From assembly GCA_903923915.1 (NCBI GenBank), contig CAIXZI010000249.1, forward strand, positions 1-6,617: DNA of 6,617 nt, in the 5' to 3' direction. The translations under genes and the position numbers were made by a program. Below the pieces are notes generated by a model. That model searched no databases, was not told the DNA's origin, and worked only from the letters and a program-made list of their open reading frames with translations. Shown in pieces: positions 1 through 5,834 of this stretch. How positions within the stretch are numbered: position 1 is the stretch's first letter; each line of letters begins with the position of its first letter. Origin of the DNA: an uncultured Bacteroidota bacterium (GTDB taxonomy: Bacteria; Bacteroidota; Bacteroidia; B-17B0; Aurantibacillaceae).

Positions 1-897
1 AAATCTAAAAAATTATTTGCTGACAGAGGGGAACGTGCAAAACATTACGCTAATAAAAACGAAAGAAGTCAGGCTAAAAAAAGCTCTTTCGAACGTGGCG
101 AGCGAGCGCCATACGATCCAAGCAAACCAAAAAATTATAAAAAAGATTATTCTAAAAAGAAAGATGTTACGGTTACTAATGCCGATAAAGGATTAATTCG
201 TTTAAACAAATATATTGCCAACGCGGGTATTTGCTCTCGTCGTGAGGCAGACGATTTAATTAAAAGCGGTTGCGTTACCGTTAACGGAAAAGTAATTAAT
301 GAGCTTGGTTATACCGTTAAAGCTACCGATGAAATAAATTACTCTGGTGCACGTATTAAATCAGAAAAACACGTCTATCTTTTATTAAATAAACCTAAAG
401 ATTATATTACTACTAACGAAGACGACCGTGGGCGCAAAACCGTTATGGAATTAGTTGCCGGTGCTTGTAAAGAACGTATTTATCCTGTTGGGCGTTTAGA
501 TAGAAACACAACCGGTTTGTTGTTGTTTACCAATGATGGTGATATGACTAAAAAGTTAACACATCCAAAACACGAGATTGAAAAATTATATCATGTTGAG
601 TTAGATAAAAATTTAAAACAAGATGATTTTGCAGCCATTAGAGAAGGTATTGAATTAGAAGATGGTTTTATTAAACCGGATGAACTTGCCTATACCGGCG
701 AAACAAAACGCGAGGTAGGCATTAAAATTCACTCTGGACGTAACCGCATTGTGCGCCGTATTTTTGAACAAATGGGTTACGATGTTTTACGCCTAGACCG
801 TGTAATGTTTGCAGGTCTTACCAAGAAAAACATACCACGCGCTAAGTGGCGTTTTTTAACCGATAAAGAGATTTCTTTTTTAAAGATGGTGAAGTAA
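1..897 (+). CDS. RsuA/RluB-family rRNA pseudouridine synthase, 5'-truncated
   Basis: This enzyme isomerises a specific uridine of ribosomal RNA to pseudouridine in the cytoplasm. The frame is open from base 1 with no stop, so the start lies outside the window; 298 codons and a TAA are seen. Visible residues 1-62 are a Lys/Arg/Ser/Asn-rich, probably disordered tail. Residues 64-99 form an S4 RNA-binding domain (RLNKYIANAGICSRREAD, then VNGKVI). The catalytic domain follows from about 125: LLLNKPKDYITT, then GRLDRNTTGLLLFTNDG at 164-180, with D167 as the catalytic aspartate of the family. IHSGRNRIVRRIFE (243-256) is the usual C-terminal motif. An internal ATG at 445 would remove S4 and part of the catalytic domain and is not the start. 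The member (RluB, RluF, RluE or RsuA) and target uridine cannot be decided; S4 plus a basic tail is most like RluB. A palindromic terminator follows at 917-971. Confidence 0.95.
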   Translation, partial: KSKKLFADRGERAKHYANKNERSQAKKSSFERGERAPYDPSKPKNYKKDYSKKKDVTVTNADKGLIRLNKYIANAGICSRREADDLIKSGCVTVNGKVINELGYTVKATDEINYSGARIKSEKHVYLLLNKPKDYITTNEDDRGRKTVMELVAGACKERIYPVGRLDRNTTGLLLFTNDGDMTKKLTHPKHEIEKLYHVELDKNLKQDDFAAIREGIELEDGFIKPDELAYTGETKREVGIKIHSGRNRIVRRIFEQMGYDVLRLDRVMFAGLTKKNIPRAKWRFLTDKEISFLKMVK

Positions 898-916
898 TGG
901 CTTTATTGTTTTAATA

Positions 917-962
917 AGCCACAGATTACCACAGATAAATTAATCAGTGTAAATCTGTGGCT
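917..962. repeat. Dispersed imperfect palindrome, copy 1
   Basis: This is a 46-base imperfect palindrome with outer arms AGCCACAGATT / AATCTGTGGCT. The left arm holds two CACAGAT half-sites ten bases apart (920-926 and 930-936), and the right arm carries the diverged complement. The ten-base outer arms GCCACAGATT / AATCTGTGGC are identical to those of the element at 4790-4849, although the loops are unrelated. I infer two members of one intergenic repeat family. No transposase or target duplication is visible. Confidence 0.65.
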
Positions 963-971
963 ATTTTTTTT
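917..971 (+). terminator. Rho-independent terminator of the pseudouridine synthase gene
   Basis: A perfect 11-bp stem, AGCCACAGATT (917-927) with AATCTGTGGCT (952-962), is followed after one A by eight T (964-971). Inside it, 930-932 pairs with 947-949 and 934-936 with 943-945, leaving a six-base loop. It starts 20 bases after the stop codon at 897. The T-tract suits the plus strand; on the minus strand the stem is followed only by TTATTAAAAC, so termination of the convergent gene ending at 1178 would be weaker. The hairpin is also one copy of a repeat (see 917-962). Confidence 0.75.
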
Positions 972-1177
972 GAAGTAGCGCCTAAACACTTACACTAATA
1001 CACATCCACCACCTACTGTTTAAGCTCGCCATGCCATTCTTCAAAACGTTTGTGTGAAGTTTCTTTTTGCTCTTGCATATTAGCATTCTCAAGGCGACAA
1101 CCTTTTAGGGTTAACAAAATATTTCCACTGCAAATGCTTTTCAGCACAACTATTATAATAAAAAATCTAAGTAATTT
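972..1177. other. Convergent intergenic region with no confident gene
   Basis: This 206-base gap lies between the terminator at 971 and the minus-strand stop codon at 1178-1180. The minus frame in register with that stop stays open from 1177 to a second stop at 1013-1015. Within it, a GTG at 1147 would give 44 residues, and the first ATG at 1078 would give 21 residues (beginning MQEQKETSHKRFEEW). The C-terminal part is charged and helix-like, as real proteins often are, but there is no promoter, ribosome-binding signal or recognisable family. It could be a small gene, the worn-down end of an older gene, or chance. No convincing terminator for the gene ending at 1178 was found here. Confidence 0.4.
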
Positions 1178-2350
1178 CTAACGCAAAGAAGCCGTTCTTT
1201 TTAGAACTTCGGTTAGTATTTCTTTATCGGCATCCGTAAGTGTAATGCCCCTTCTTTCCATTACACGTTCGGCCACTTCAAATGCTTTTGTAATTTGATA
1301 TTTTTCAAGTTTATCTGCACCGCCCCAAGAGAATGAAGGAACGTGTGTTGCAGGAAATCCTCCACCAAAAATATTTGCATTTACACCAACAACAGTACCT
1401 GTATTCAACATCGTATTAATGCCTGTCTTGCTGTGGTCGCCCATAATTAAACCACAAAACTGTAAGCCTGTGTTAATCATTTTGCGTTGCGTGTAGTTGT
1501 ATGCTTTAACCTGGGCGTAATTATTTTTAAGATTAGAGTTGTTTGTATCAGCACCTAAATTACACCACTCGCCTACTACCGAGTTTCCTAAAAAACCATC
1601 GTGCCCTTTGTTGCTATAACCAAAAATCACAGCGTTGTTTATTTCGCCACCCACTTTACTATGAGGACCAACAGTTGTAGAACCATAAATTTTTGCTCCC
1701 ATCTTTACTTCGCTGTGTTCGCATAAAGCAAAACTACCGCGTATTAAAGAACCTTCCATTACTACAGCATCTTTACCAATGTAAACCGAACCGCCTTGTG
1801 TATTAAAAATTGCACATTCAATACTTGCGCCACTCTCTATAAATAGTTTGCCTTTACCAATTACTTTATTGGTTTTAGAAAGTGGTTTAGATTTTCTTCC
1901 TTTTGTGATAAGTGCAAAATCGTTTTCTATTTCTATGCCATTGTTTTTAAAAATATCCCACGGAAAATTTAAAATGGCGCACTTACTTTTTGATTGAATT
2001 TTTTCAAATTCTATAAAAGATTCATCCGGATTGATGGCACAGTAAGCCAATAGTACATCATCTTTATATAAGCGCTGAGATTGTTTTAGTTTATTTATTT
2101 CTTTAATTAACGTATCATCCGGACAAACTCTTCCATTAACGTAAAGTGTTGCTTGTTTTTCGTTTGCATGGTACGGAAATTTTTCGGCCAAATAAATTGG
2201 ACACAGGTACGAGAAATCTTTCTTTAAACGCTGTTCCCACTTTTCTTTTATGGTTAAAATACCAATGCGTATTTCGCACGATGGGCGTGTATAGGTAAGC
2301 GGTAGTAAGTCGCTCCAGCGGTCGTCGTCAAATAAAACGTAATTCATCAT
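1178..2350 (-). CDS. GlmU-like sugar-phosphate nucleotidyltransferase/acyltransferase (Bacteroidota type)
   Basis: This is a 390-residue cytoplasmic protein resembling the alternative GlmU proteins of Bacteroidota, which are proposed to make UDP-N-acetylglucosamine for peptidoglycan and other envelope glycans. The N-terminal part (about 1-155) lacks the canonical GlmU loop LxAGxGTRM and instead has the block FDDDRWSDLLPLTYTRP followed by GILTIKEKW (31-38), which I recognise from this family, and VNGR at 71-74. From about 163 to 335 the sequence is rich in hexapeptide-like turns (for example VIGKGKLFIESGASI, VYIGKDAVV, TTVGPHSKVGG), indicating a left-handed beta-helix as in acyltransferases. 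The GYSNKGHDGFLG stretch near 244-255 contains a candidate catalytic His (H250). A short helical tail ends the protein. Two adjacent ATGs (2350, 2347) could be the start. The gene is separated from siaC by a strong terminator, so it needs its own promoter. Family confidence is high; substrate and bifunctionality are inferred. Confidence 0.88.
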   Translation of the reverse strand: MMNYVLFDDDRWSDLLPLTYTRPSCEIRIGILTIKEKWEQRLKKDFSYLCPIYLAEKFPYHANEKQATLYVNGRVCPDDTLIKEINKLKQSQRLYKDDVLLAYCAINPDESFIEFEKIQSKSKCAILNFPWDIFKNNGIEIENDFALITKGRKSKPLSKTNKVIGKGKLFIESGASIECAIFNTQGGSVYIGKDAVVMEGSLIRGSFALCEHSEVKMGAKIYGSTTVGPHSKVGGEINNAVIFGYSNKGHDGFLGNSVVGEWCNLGADTNNSNLKNNYAQVKAYNYTQRKMINTGLQFCGLIMGDHSKTGINTMLNTGTVVGVNANIFGGGFPATHVPSFSWGGADKLEKYQITKAFEVAERVMERRGITLTDADKEILTEVLKRTASLR

Positions 2351-2401
2351 GCTAACTAAATTTTGTTGTGAAGTTAGGAAAGAATTTTTTGAATTGCAGT
2401 T

Positions 2402-2431
2402 AAATTGTATCCGCTAAAACAACTACCTCAA
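2402..2431 (-). promoter_or_regulatory. Weak candidate promoter of the GlmU-like gene
   Basis: On the minus strand a TTG (2431-2429) is separated by 19 bases from TACAATTT (2409-2402), which matches only four of the six fixed positions of the Bacteroidota -7 box TAnnTTTG. The spacing equals that of the two stronger promoters in this window, and a promoter is expected here because a terminator lies just upstream. The box match is poor, so this is tentative. Confidence 0.25.
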
Positions 2432-2442
2432 TTGCTGTAAAT

Positions 2443-2476
2443 AAAAAAACACCTACCCACGTAGTGAATAGGTGTT
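2443..2476 (-). terminator. Intrinsic terminator of the siaB-siaC unit
   Basis: On the minus strand, AACACCTA (2476-2469) pairs with TAGGTGTT (2455-2448), eight base pairs. An inner CAC/GTG pairing (2458-2460 with 2464-2466) closes on a three-base loop. The stem runs directly into a T-tract (minus-strand T at 2449-2443). It begins 20 bases past the siaC stop codon. Stem, loop and T-tract are all as expected for a rho-independent terminator in this direction. Confidence 0.88.
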
Positions 2477-2496
2477 CTAATTTAAAAACAAATAAA

Positions 2497-2877
2497 TTAC
2501 TCAGCTACTTGAACCATTTTAAATGGTACGCTAATAATTGCTTGATAATCTTCACCGGCTTCTAACATATCTTCATCATCTTCTTCATAATGCCAGTTAA
2601 TAGTTACAGAACTACCACCTTTGTGTATAGCTTCTAATTTTTTAAATACATCTAAAATACATTTAGATGAACTTGTATTAAAATACTCAAGCTGCACATT
2701 TACAGTTGTAGTAGGTTTTGGGCTTGTACCGTACTTTTCAAGATTATCTACTAATGGCTTGTAAAACTCAATTGAGTTTTCAGGTATTGAGCGACCTTTA
2801 ATTTCTAATACACCACTTCCTAAATCGAAATTAATAGTTGGTGTTTTTGGTGTTCCGTCTAGAGTGAACTTTTCCAT
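2497..2877 (-). CDS. siaC: SiaC-family regulatory phosphoprotein (DUF1987)
   Basis: This small (126-residue) cytoplasmic protein belongs to the SiaC/DUF1987 family. In Pseudomonas aeruginosa, SiaC is phosphorylated by SiaB on Thr68 and dephosphorylated by SiaA, and unphosphorylated SiaC activates the diguanylate cyclase SiaD. Here the family core is clear: TPKTPTINFD near the N-terminus, GRSIPENSIEFYKPL (28-42), then LEYFNTSSSKCILDVF (63-78). The threonine of YFNTSS is residue 68, the same number as the Pseudomonas phosphosite. Near 95-108 is an acidic stretch, WHYEEDDEDMLEAG. The ATG at 2877 lies 12 bases after the siaB stop, so the two are translated from one mRNA that ends at the terminator 2443-2476. 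No cyclase is nearby, so the target of this SiaC is unknown. Confidence 0.93.
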   Translation of the reverse strand: MEKFTLDGTPKTPTINFDLGSGVLEIKGRSIPENSIEFYKPLVDNLEKYGTSPKPTTTVNVQLEYFNTSSSKCILDVFKKLEAIHKGGSSVTINWHYEEDDEDMLEAGEDYQAIISVPFKMVQVAE

Positions 2878-2889
2878 AGCTTCGTGTTA

Positions 2890-3441
2890 TTATTGGTTTA
2901 GCGTTACTTTTATATTTAAACTAAAAAATGAAACTTTTTCGTCGATAGGTTGAAAGGTATAGTGTAATTTTTGCCCGGTTTTACGAGCAATATCAACCAT
3001 TCCTAATCCGCCACCGCCTTTAAGCGACATTTCTCCGTTATTTAATATCTGTTTATGATATTCTTTTAATTCTTCTTTTGTTAACGAGTTTACTTCGTCT
3101 AACCTGTTTTTTAAACCAGAAACGTTTTCGTTTAAAATATAGTTTCCGGTAATTACGTTGTAAGCACCATCTAATTTTCCTATCATAAAAATAGCTGAAC
3201 GACCGTATTCTCCGCTATCGGTAGGGGCTTCATCCATGTGGTGATACAGGTTTTGAAGGCATTCTACCAAAACGTTGTAAACTTTTTTCTTGGTTTTAGG
3301 TTCTTCCTGAAAATTATCCATTTTGCTTTCCATTATTTGCAAAATAGATGTCAGTAAATCAGAAGTGATGTCACCTTTAAAAGAGAGCAATATATTATTG
3401 CGCTCCATTTTGTCGTAAAAATCAAACAGGTCTAACATCAT
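2890..3441 (-). CDS. siaB: SiaB-family GHKL-fold protein kinase (DUF6272)
   Basis: This is a soluble kinase expected to phosphorylate the neighbouring SiaC. Counting from the ATG at 3441, the protein has 183 residues, close to the family's usual length. An N-box-like ECLQN (E60, N64) follows an N-terminal helical region, and a glycine-rich ATP-lid/G-box, LKGGGGLGMVDIARKTG, covers about 141-157. This is the GHKL ATPase layout of anti-sigma-factor-type kinases, without a histidine-kinase dimerisation domain or membrane segment. The longer reading from TTG at 3462 adds seven residues, but that TTG is the last three bases of the promoter -7 box, so a transcript would begin downstream of it; ATG 3441 or the next ATG, 3438, is the likely start. 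siaC follows after 12 bases. No SiaA phosphatase lies next to the pair. Confidence 0.9.
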   Translation of the reverse strand: MMLDLFDFYDKMERNNILLSFKGDITSDLLTSILQIMESKMDNFQEEPKTKKKVYNVLVECLQNLYHHMDEAPTDSGEYGRSAIFMIGKLDGAYNVITGNYILNENVSGLKNRLDEVNSLTKEELKEYHKQILNNGEMSLKGGGGLGMVDIARKTGQKLHYTFQPIDEKVSFFSLNIKVTLNQ

Positions 3442-3459
3442 AAACTCTAAATTCTCAGA

Positions 3460-3489
3460 CAAAAATAATAATTAGTTTAAATAAAGCAA
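3460..3489 (-). promoter_or_regulatory. Bacteroidota-type promoter for siaB-siaC
   Basis: On the minus strand, TTG (3489-3487), a 19-base spacer and TATTTTTG (3467-3460) match the Bacteroidota primary-sigma consensus TTG / TAnnTTTG at every fixed position. The start of transcription should fall a few bases downstream, around 3456-3453, giving a leader of roughly a dozen bases before the ATG at 3441. The element lies in the 45- to 66-base gap after the acyltransferase gene. Confidence 0.7.
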
Positions 3490-3507
3490 CATTTATTTTT
3501 AGATGGC

Positions 3508-4719
3508 TTAATCTTCTTTAAATGGGCTTCTGGGTATCCATTCAGTAGGTTGTAAAAAGCTAATAAAGGGATTTAGCACAACTTTACTAACCCTGTTTTG
3601 CGGTTTTATGTAACAAACCAATTCGTGTGCTTTTGCCCCAACGGTGCTTTTAATTTCAGAAGCTGTTCTGCCTAAATTAAGCCGCTTTTTTTTGTGCGTA
3701 ATGGCCAGTTCTATAAAGTGATATAAGATGTTTTGATAAAGTTCGTGCTCTTTATTAATTTCGTAATTAACCCCAATGTAATGGGCTTCCAGCGTATCAT
3801 CAGGCAAAAAATAACCCGAATCGAAAGCAACTAATTTGTTTTCTAAAAAATATCCTGTAACAAAAAATGTATCGGCAAAAGTTTTTTTCATTTCGTAAAA
3901 ATAATTCGACGCAAGTTTTACCAATTTGAATTTTGCGTTTGAAAACACATTTTCATACAATTTGTAAATTTCAGGTTCAAGCTTTTTTATTTCTTCGACA
4001 GATAAATTTTGCTTAGTTATTTGCGTCCCTACCTTAAAAATGCTTTTAGCTCTGTTTCTGTATTTTTTAGAATAAAGTGCAATATAATCATCCAAACCAC
4101 CTAAATTTTCAGGTATTTCGATAATCATATTGGGTTCAACTGTAAACTCAATAAATTTATTTTCTTCCAATATTTTTTCCTTGGGAAGTTGGTTGATATA
4201 AAAATCTTTTATCAGCGTAGCCGAAATAGTGCCGCGTAATTTTTCTTCTTTAGAAACTATATTGCTGATTTTATCCAAGATAAAAAATGCTTCTTCTCTT
4301 TTAATTTTTGATGAATAAGCAAAGCAATGTTCTCCGCTTACAAAATTATTGCCGCAAGTAACCAAGCGCATAATTACATGATCTTTGTATTTATCAATGT
4401 ATTTATCAAAAAGCTTTAATCGTTTAGATGTTAGGTCGGTTATCTGAGATTCTACAAGCCCTCCAAACACATCGGCTGTAAAATCAATAACTTGAAAACA
4501 ACAAACAAAAACCGGTAATTTATTTTGAAAAACAATAGCATAACGATGCGCTATTTGTGGTTTATGTAAGTTTTCTACTAATTGTAAATAATCAGGACTT
4601 AAAAAAAAATTAGAAGATAAAATAACCTCATTCCAAGCAGATTTATCAACCTCCATCATGCTTTCGTAAAAGGTAAATGTATAATTGCCCACTAACTTAC
4701 GTTGTGGTTTTTTACGCAT
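3508..4719 (-). CDS. GNAT/FemAB-like acyltransferase, unknown substrate
   Basis: This is a soluble protein of 403 residues from the ATG at 4719, with the general plan of the double-GNAT FemAB/BioF2-like (Acetyltransf_6) families, which transfer acyl or aminoacyl groups in envelope or lipid metabolism. The N-terminal half is little conserved, with a typical SSNFFLSPDYLQLVE block at 35-49. SKKYRNRAKS (217-226) is a basic motif at the inter-domain boundary. The C-terminal half reads as a GNAT core: FVTGYFLENKLVAFDSGYF, then AHYIGVNYE and LNLGRTASEIKSTVGA (347-362). No signal peptide or membrane span is seen. The reading frame extends to a TTG at 4752, preceded two codons upstream by a stop, but a possible -7 box just upstream (4757-4764) and the A-rich stretch before 4719 favour ATG. 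Family assignment is moderate and the substrate is unknown. Confidence 0.75.
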   Translation of the reverse strand: MRKKPQRKLVGNYTFTFYESMMEVDKSAWNEVILSSNFFLSPDYLQLVENLHKPQIAHRYAIVFQNKLPVFVCCFQVIDFTADVFGGLVESQITDLTSKRLKLFDKYIDKYKDHVIMRLVTCGNNFVSGEHCFAYSSKIKREEAFFILDKISNIVSKEEKLRGTISATLIKDFYINQLPKEKILEENKFIEFTVEPNMIIEIPENLGGLDDYIALYSKKYRNRAKSIFKVGTQITKQNLSVEEIKKLEPEIYKLYENVFSNAKFKLVKLASNYFYEMKKTFADTFFVTGYFLENKLVAFDSGYFLPDDTLEAHYIGVNYEINKEHELYQNILYHFIELAITHKKKRLNLGRTASEIKSTVGAKAHELVCYIKPQNRVSKVVLNPFISFLQPTEWIPRSPFKED

Positions 4720-4756
4720 TTTATGTTTATGTTTTTCGCAGAAAGTAATCAAGGCT

Positions 4757-4764
4757 TAAAGGTA
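4757..4764 (-). promoter_or_regulatory. Possible -7 box for the GNAT/FemAB-like gene
   Basis: Minus-strand TACCTTTA matches TAnnTTTG at five of six fixed positions. The nearest TTG (4781-4779) is only 14 bases upstream, shorter than the 19 seen in the two good promoters here, so no proper -33 element supports it. If used, transcription would begin near 4752, which argues for translation from the ATG at 4719. Confidence 0.3.
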
Positions 4765-4789
4765 CATAAAAAACGAAGCAAAATTTTTA

Positions 4790-4849
4790 GCCACAGATTT
4801 CACAGATGCATGCCGATAATAATCTGTTCTTATCTGCGCAATCTGTGGC
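4790..4849. repeat. Dispersed imperfect palindrome, copy 2
   Basis: The outer arms GCCACAGATT (4790-4799) and AATCTGTGGC (4840-4849) are perfectly complementary and identical to those of copy 1 at 917-962. Internal pairing continues imperfectly (4803-4807 with 4832-4836). The left side has two CACAGAT half-sites (4792, 4801), and the right side has three ATCTG half-sites (4822, 4832, 4841) at 9-10 base spacing. A T6 run (4852-4857) follows on the plus strand, but the flanking genes both read on the minus strand, where only TAAAAATTTT follows the stem. A terminator role for the gene ending at 4863 is possible but weak. Confidence 0.65.
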
Positions 4850-4862
4850 AATTTTTTCTGAG

Positions 4863-5810
4863 TTAAAAACTAATAGTTGCCATATTTTGCTGCGCTTGTT
4901 TAAAATCAGCAACCAATTCATTTACCACTTGTGCAGCAGGTTTAATTTCTTTTATGGCGCCGCTAACTTGTCCAATTTCAAGTTCGCCTTCTTCTAAATC
5001 GCCTTCAAACATACCTTTTTTTGCGCGAGCCCTGCCCAAAAGTTGTTCTAATTCTTCGATGCTTGCAGCACGTTTTTCGGCCGCATCAACTTCTTTAAAA
5101 AACTTATTTTTAATTAAACGTACGGGTGTAAGTTGCTTTAAGGTAAGCTGGGTATCGCCTTCGGCAGATTTTACAATGGCTTCTTTAAAATTTTGATGGG
5201 CTGATGATTCTTGTGTAGCGGCAAACAAACTACCAACTTGCACGCCATCTGCACCAAGGCAAAAGGCAGCTGCCATAGCCTCGCCCGAGGCAATTCCGCC
5301 CGCAGCAATTACTGGAATTTGTACCGCTTTTCTAATCATCGGAATTAAAACAAGTGTTGTAGTTTCTTCTCTTCCGTTATGTCCGCCAGCTTCAAAACCC
5401 TCGGCAACAATGGCATCTACGCCTGCTTCCTGGCATTTTAAGGCAAATTTTATATTAGAAATGGCATGTACAACTGTAATGCCATGTTGTTTAAGATGTT
5501 GAGTCCATGTTTTTGGATTTCCGGCCGATGTAAACACAATTTTTACGCCTTCTTCCACAATAATTTTCATTAATTCTTCAATATTTGGGTATAAAAGCGG
5601 CACATTTACACCAAAAGGCATATTGGTTGCTTTTTTGCATTTTTGAATGTGCTCTCGCAATACCTCGGGATACATACTTCCGCTGCCAATTAAACCTAGG
5701 CCACCCGCATTACTCACGGCCGAAGCTAGTTTCCAGCCACTGCACCAAATCATTCCGCCTTGTACAATAGGATATTTTATTTTAAAAAGCGAGCAAACTG
5801 TATTTTTCAT
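4863..5810 (-). CDS. FabK / nitronate monooxygenase family FMN-dependent TIM-barrel protein
   Basis: This is a 315-residue cytoplasmic flavoprotein, full length for the family. Members are either enoyl-ACP reductase II (FabK, last step of fatty-acid elongation) or nitronate monooxygenase (detoxifies alkyl nitronates). Motifs in order: YPIVQGGM (13-20), SNAGGLGLIGSG (33-44), FGVNVPLL (66-73), EGFEAGGHNG (137-146) with the family histidine at H144, the same number as in pneumococcal FabK, then IPVIAAGGIASGEAMAAAF (165-183) and LGADGVQVGSLF (185-196) for FMN phosphate. The C-terminal EGDLEEGELEIGQVSG (269-284) resembles FabK more than classical nitronate monooxygenases. ATG at 5810 is the only reasonable start. 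The gene is divergent from the outer-membrane protein gene at 5886, and 75 bases separate them. The exact reaction cannot be settled from sequence alone. Confidence 0.9.
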   Translation of the reverse strand: MKNTVCSLFKIKYPIVQGGMIWCSGWKLASAVSNAGGLGLIGSGSMYPEVLREHIQKCKKATNMPFGVNVPLLYPNIEELMKIIVEEGVKIVFTSAGNPKTWTQHLKQHGITVVHAISNIKFALKCQEAGVDAIVAEGFEAGGHNGREETTTLVLIPMIRKAVQIPVIAAGGIASGEAMAAAFCLGADGVQVGSLFAATQESSAHQNFKEAIVKSAEGDTQLTLKQLTPVRLIKNKFFKEVDAAEKRAASIEELEQLLGRARAKKGMFEGDLEEGELEIGQVSGAIKEIKPAAQVVNELVADFKQAQQNMATISF

Positions 5811-5834
5811 AGGTAAAAATGTGGGTTAATTTTC

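Noticed and set aside
1135..1146. Minus-strand TGCT-GAAA-AGCA hairpin with a GNRA-type loop
   Set aside because: The stem has only four base pairs and no T-tract follows, so it is not a credible terminator or RNA element.
3479..3498. AT-only hairpin AAATAAA / TTTATTT after the acyltransferase gene
   Set aside because: Seven A-T pairs without G-C are too weak for a terminator, and the loop contains the TTG of the siaB promoter.
4720..4752. TTG at 4752 as start of the acyltransferase
   Set aside because: TTG starts are rare in Bacteroidota, a possible -7 box at 4757-4764 would place the transcript start at this codon, and a good ATG with an A-rich leader follows at 4719.
917..4849. The two similar palindromes as a CRISPR array or ends of one insertion sequence
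   Set aside because: There are only two copies almost 4 kb apart, each is itself a full palindrome, and the genes between them are ordinary chromosomal genes without a transposase.
4806..4997. Plus-strand reading frame of 63 codons
   Set aside because: It begins inside repeat copy 2 and overlaps the antisense of the FabK-like gene; composition and lack of promoter mark it as a shadow.
4954..5829. Several short plus-strand frames (4954-5196, 5585-5770, 5647-5829)
   Set aside because: All lie antisense to the well-supported FabK/nitronate monooxygenase gene and encode no recognisable motif.
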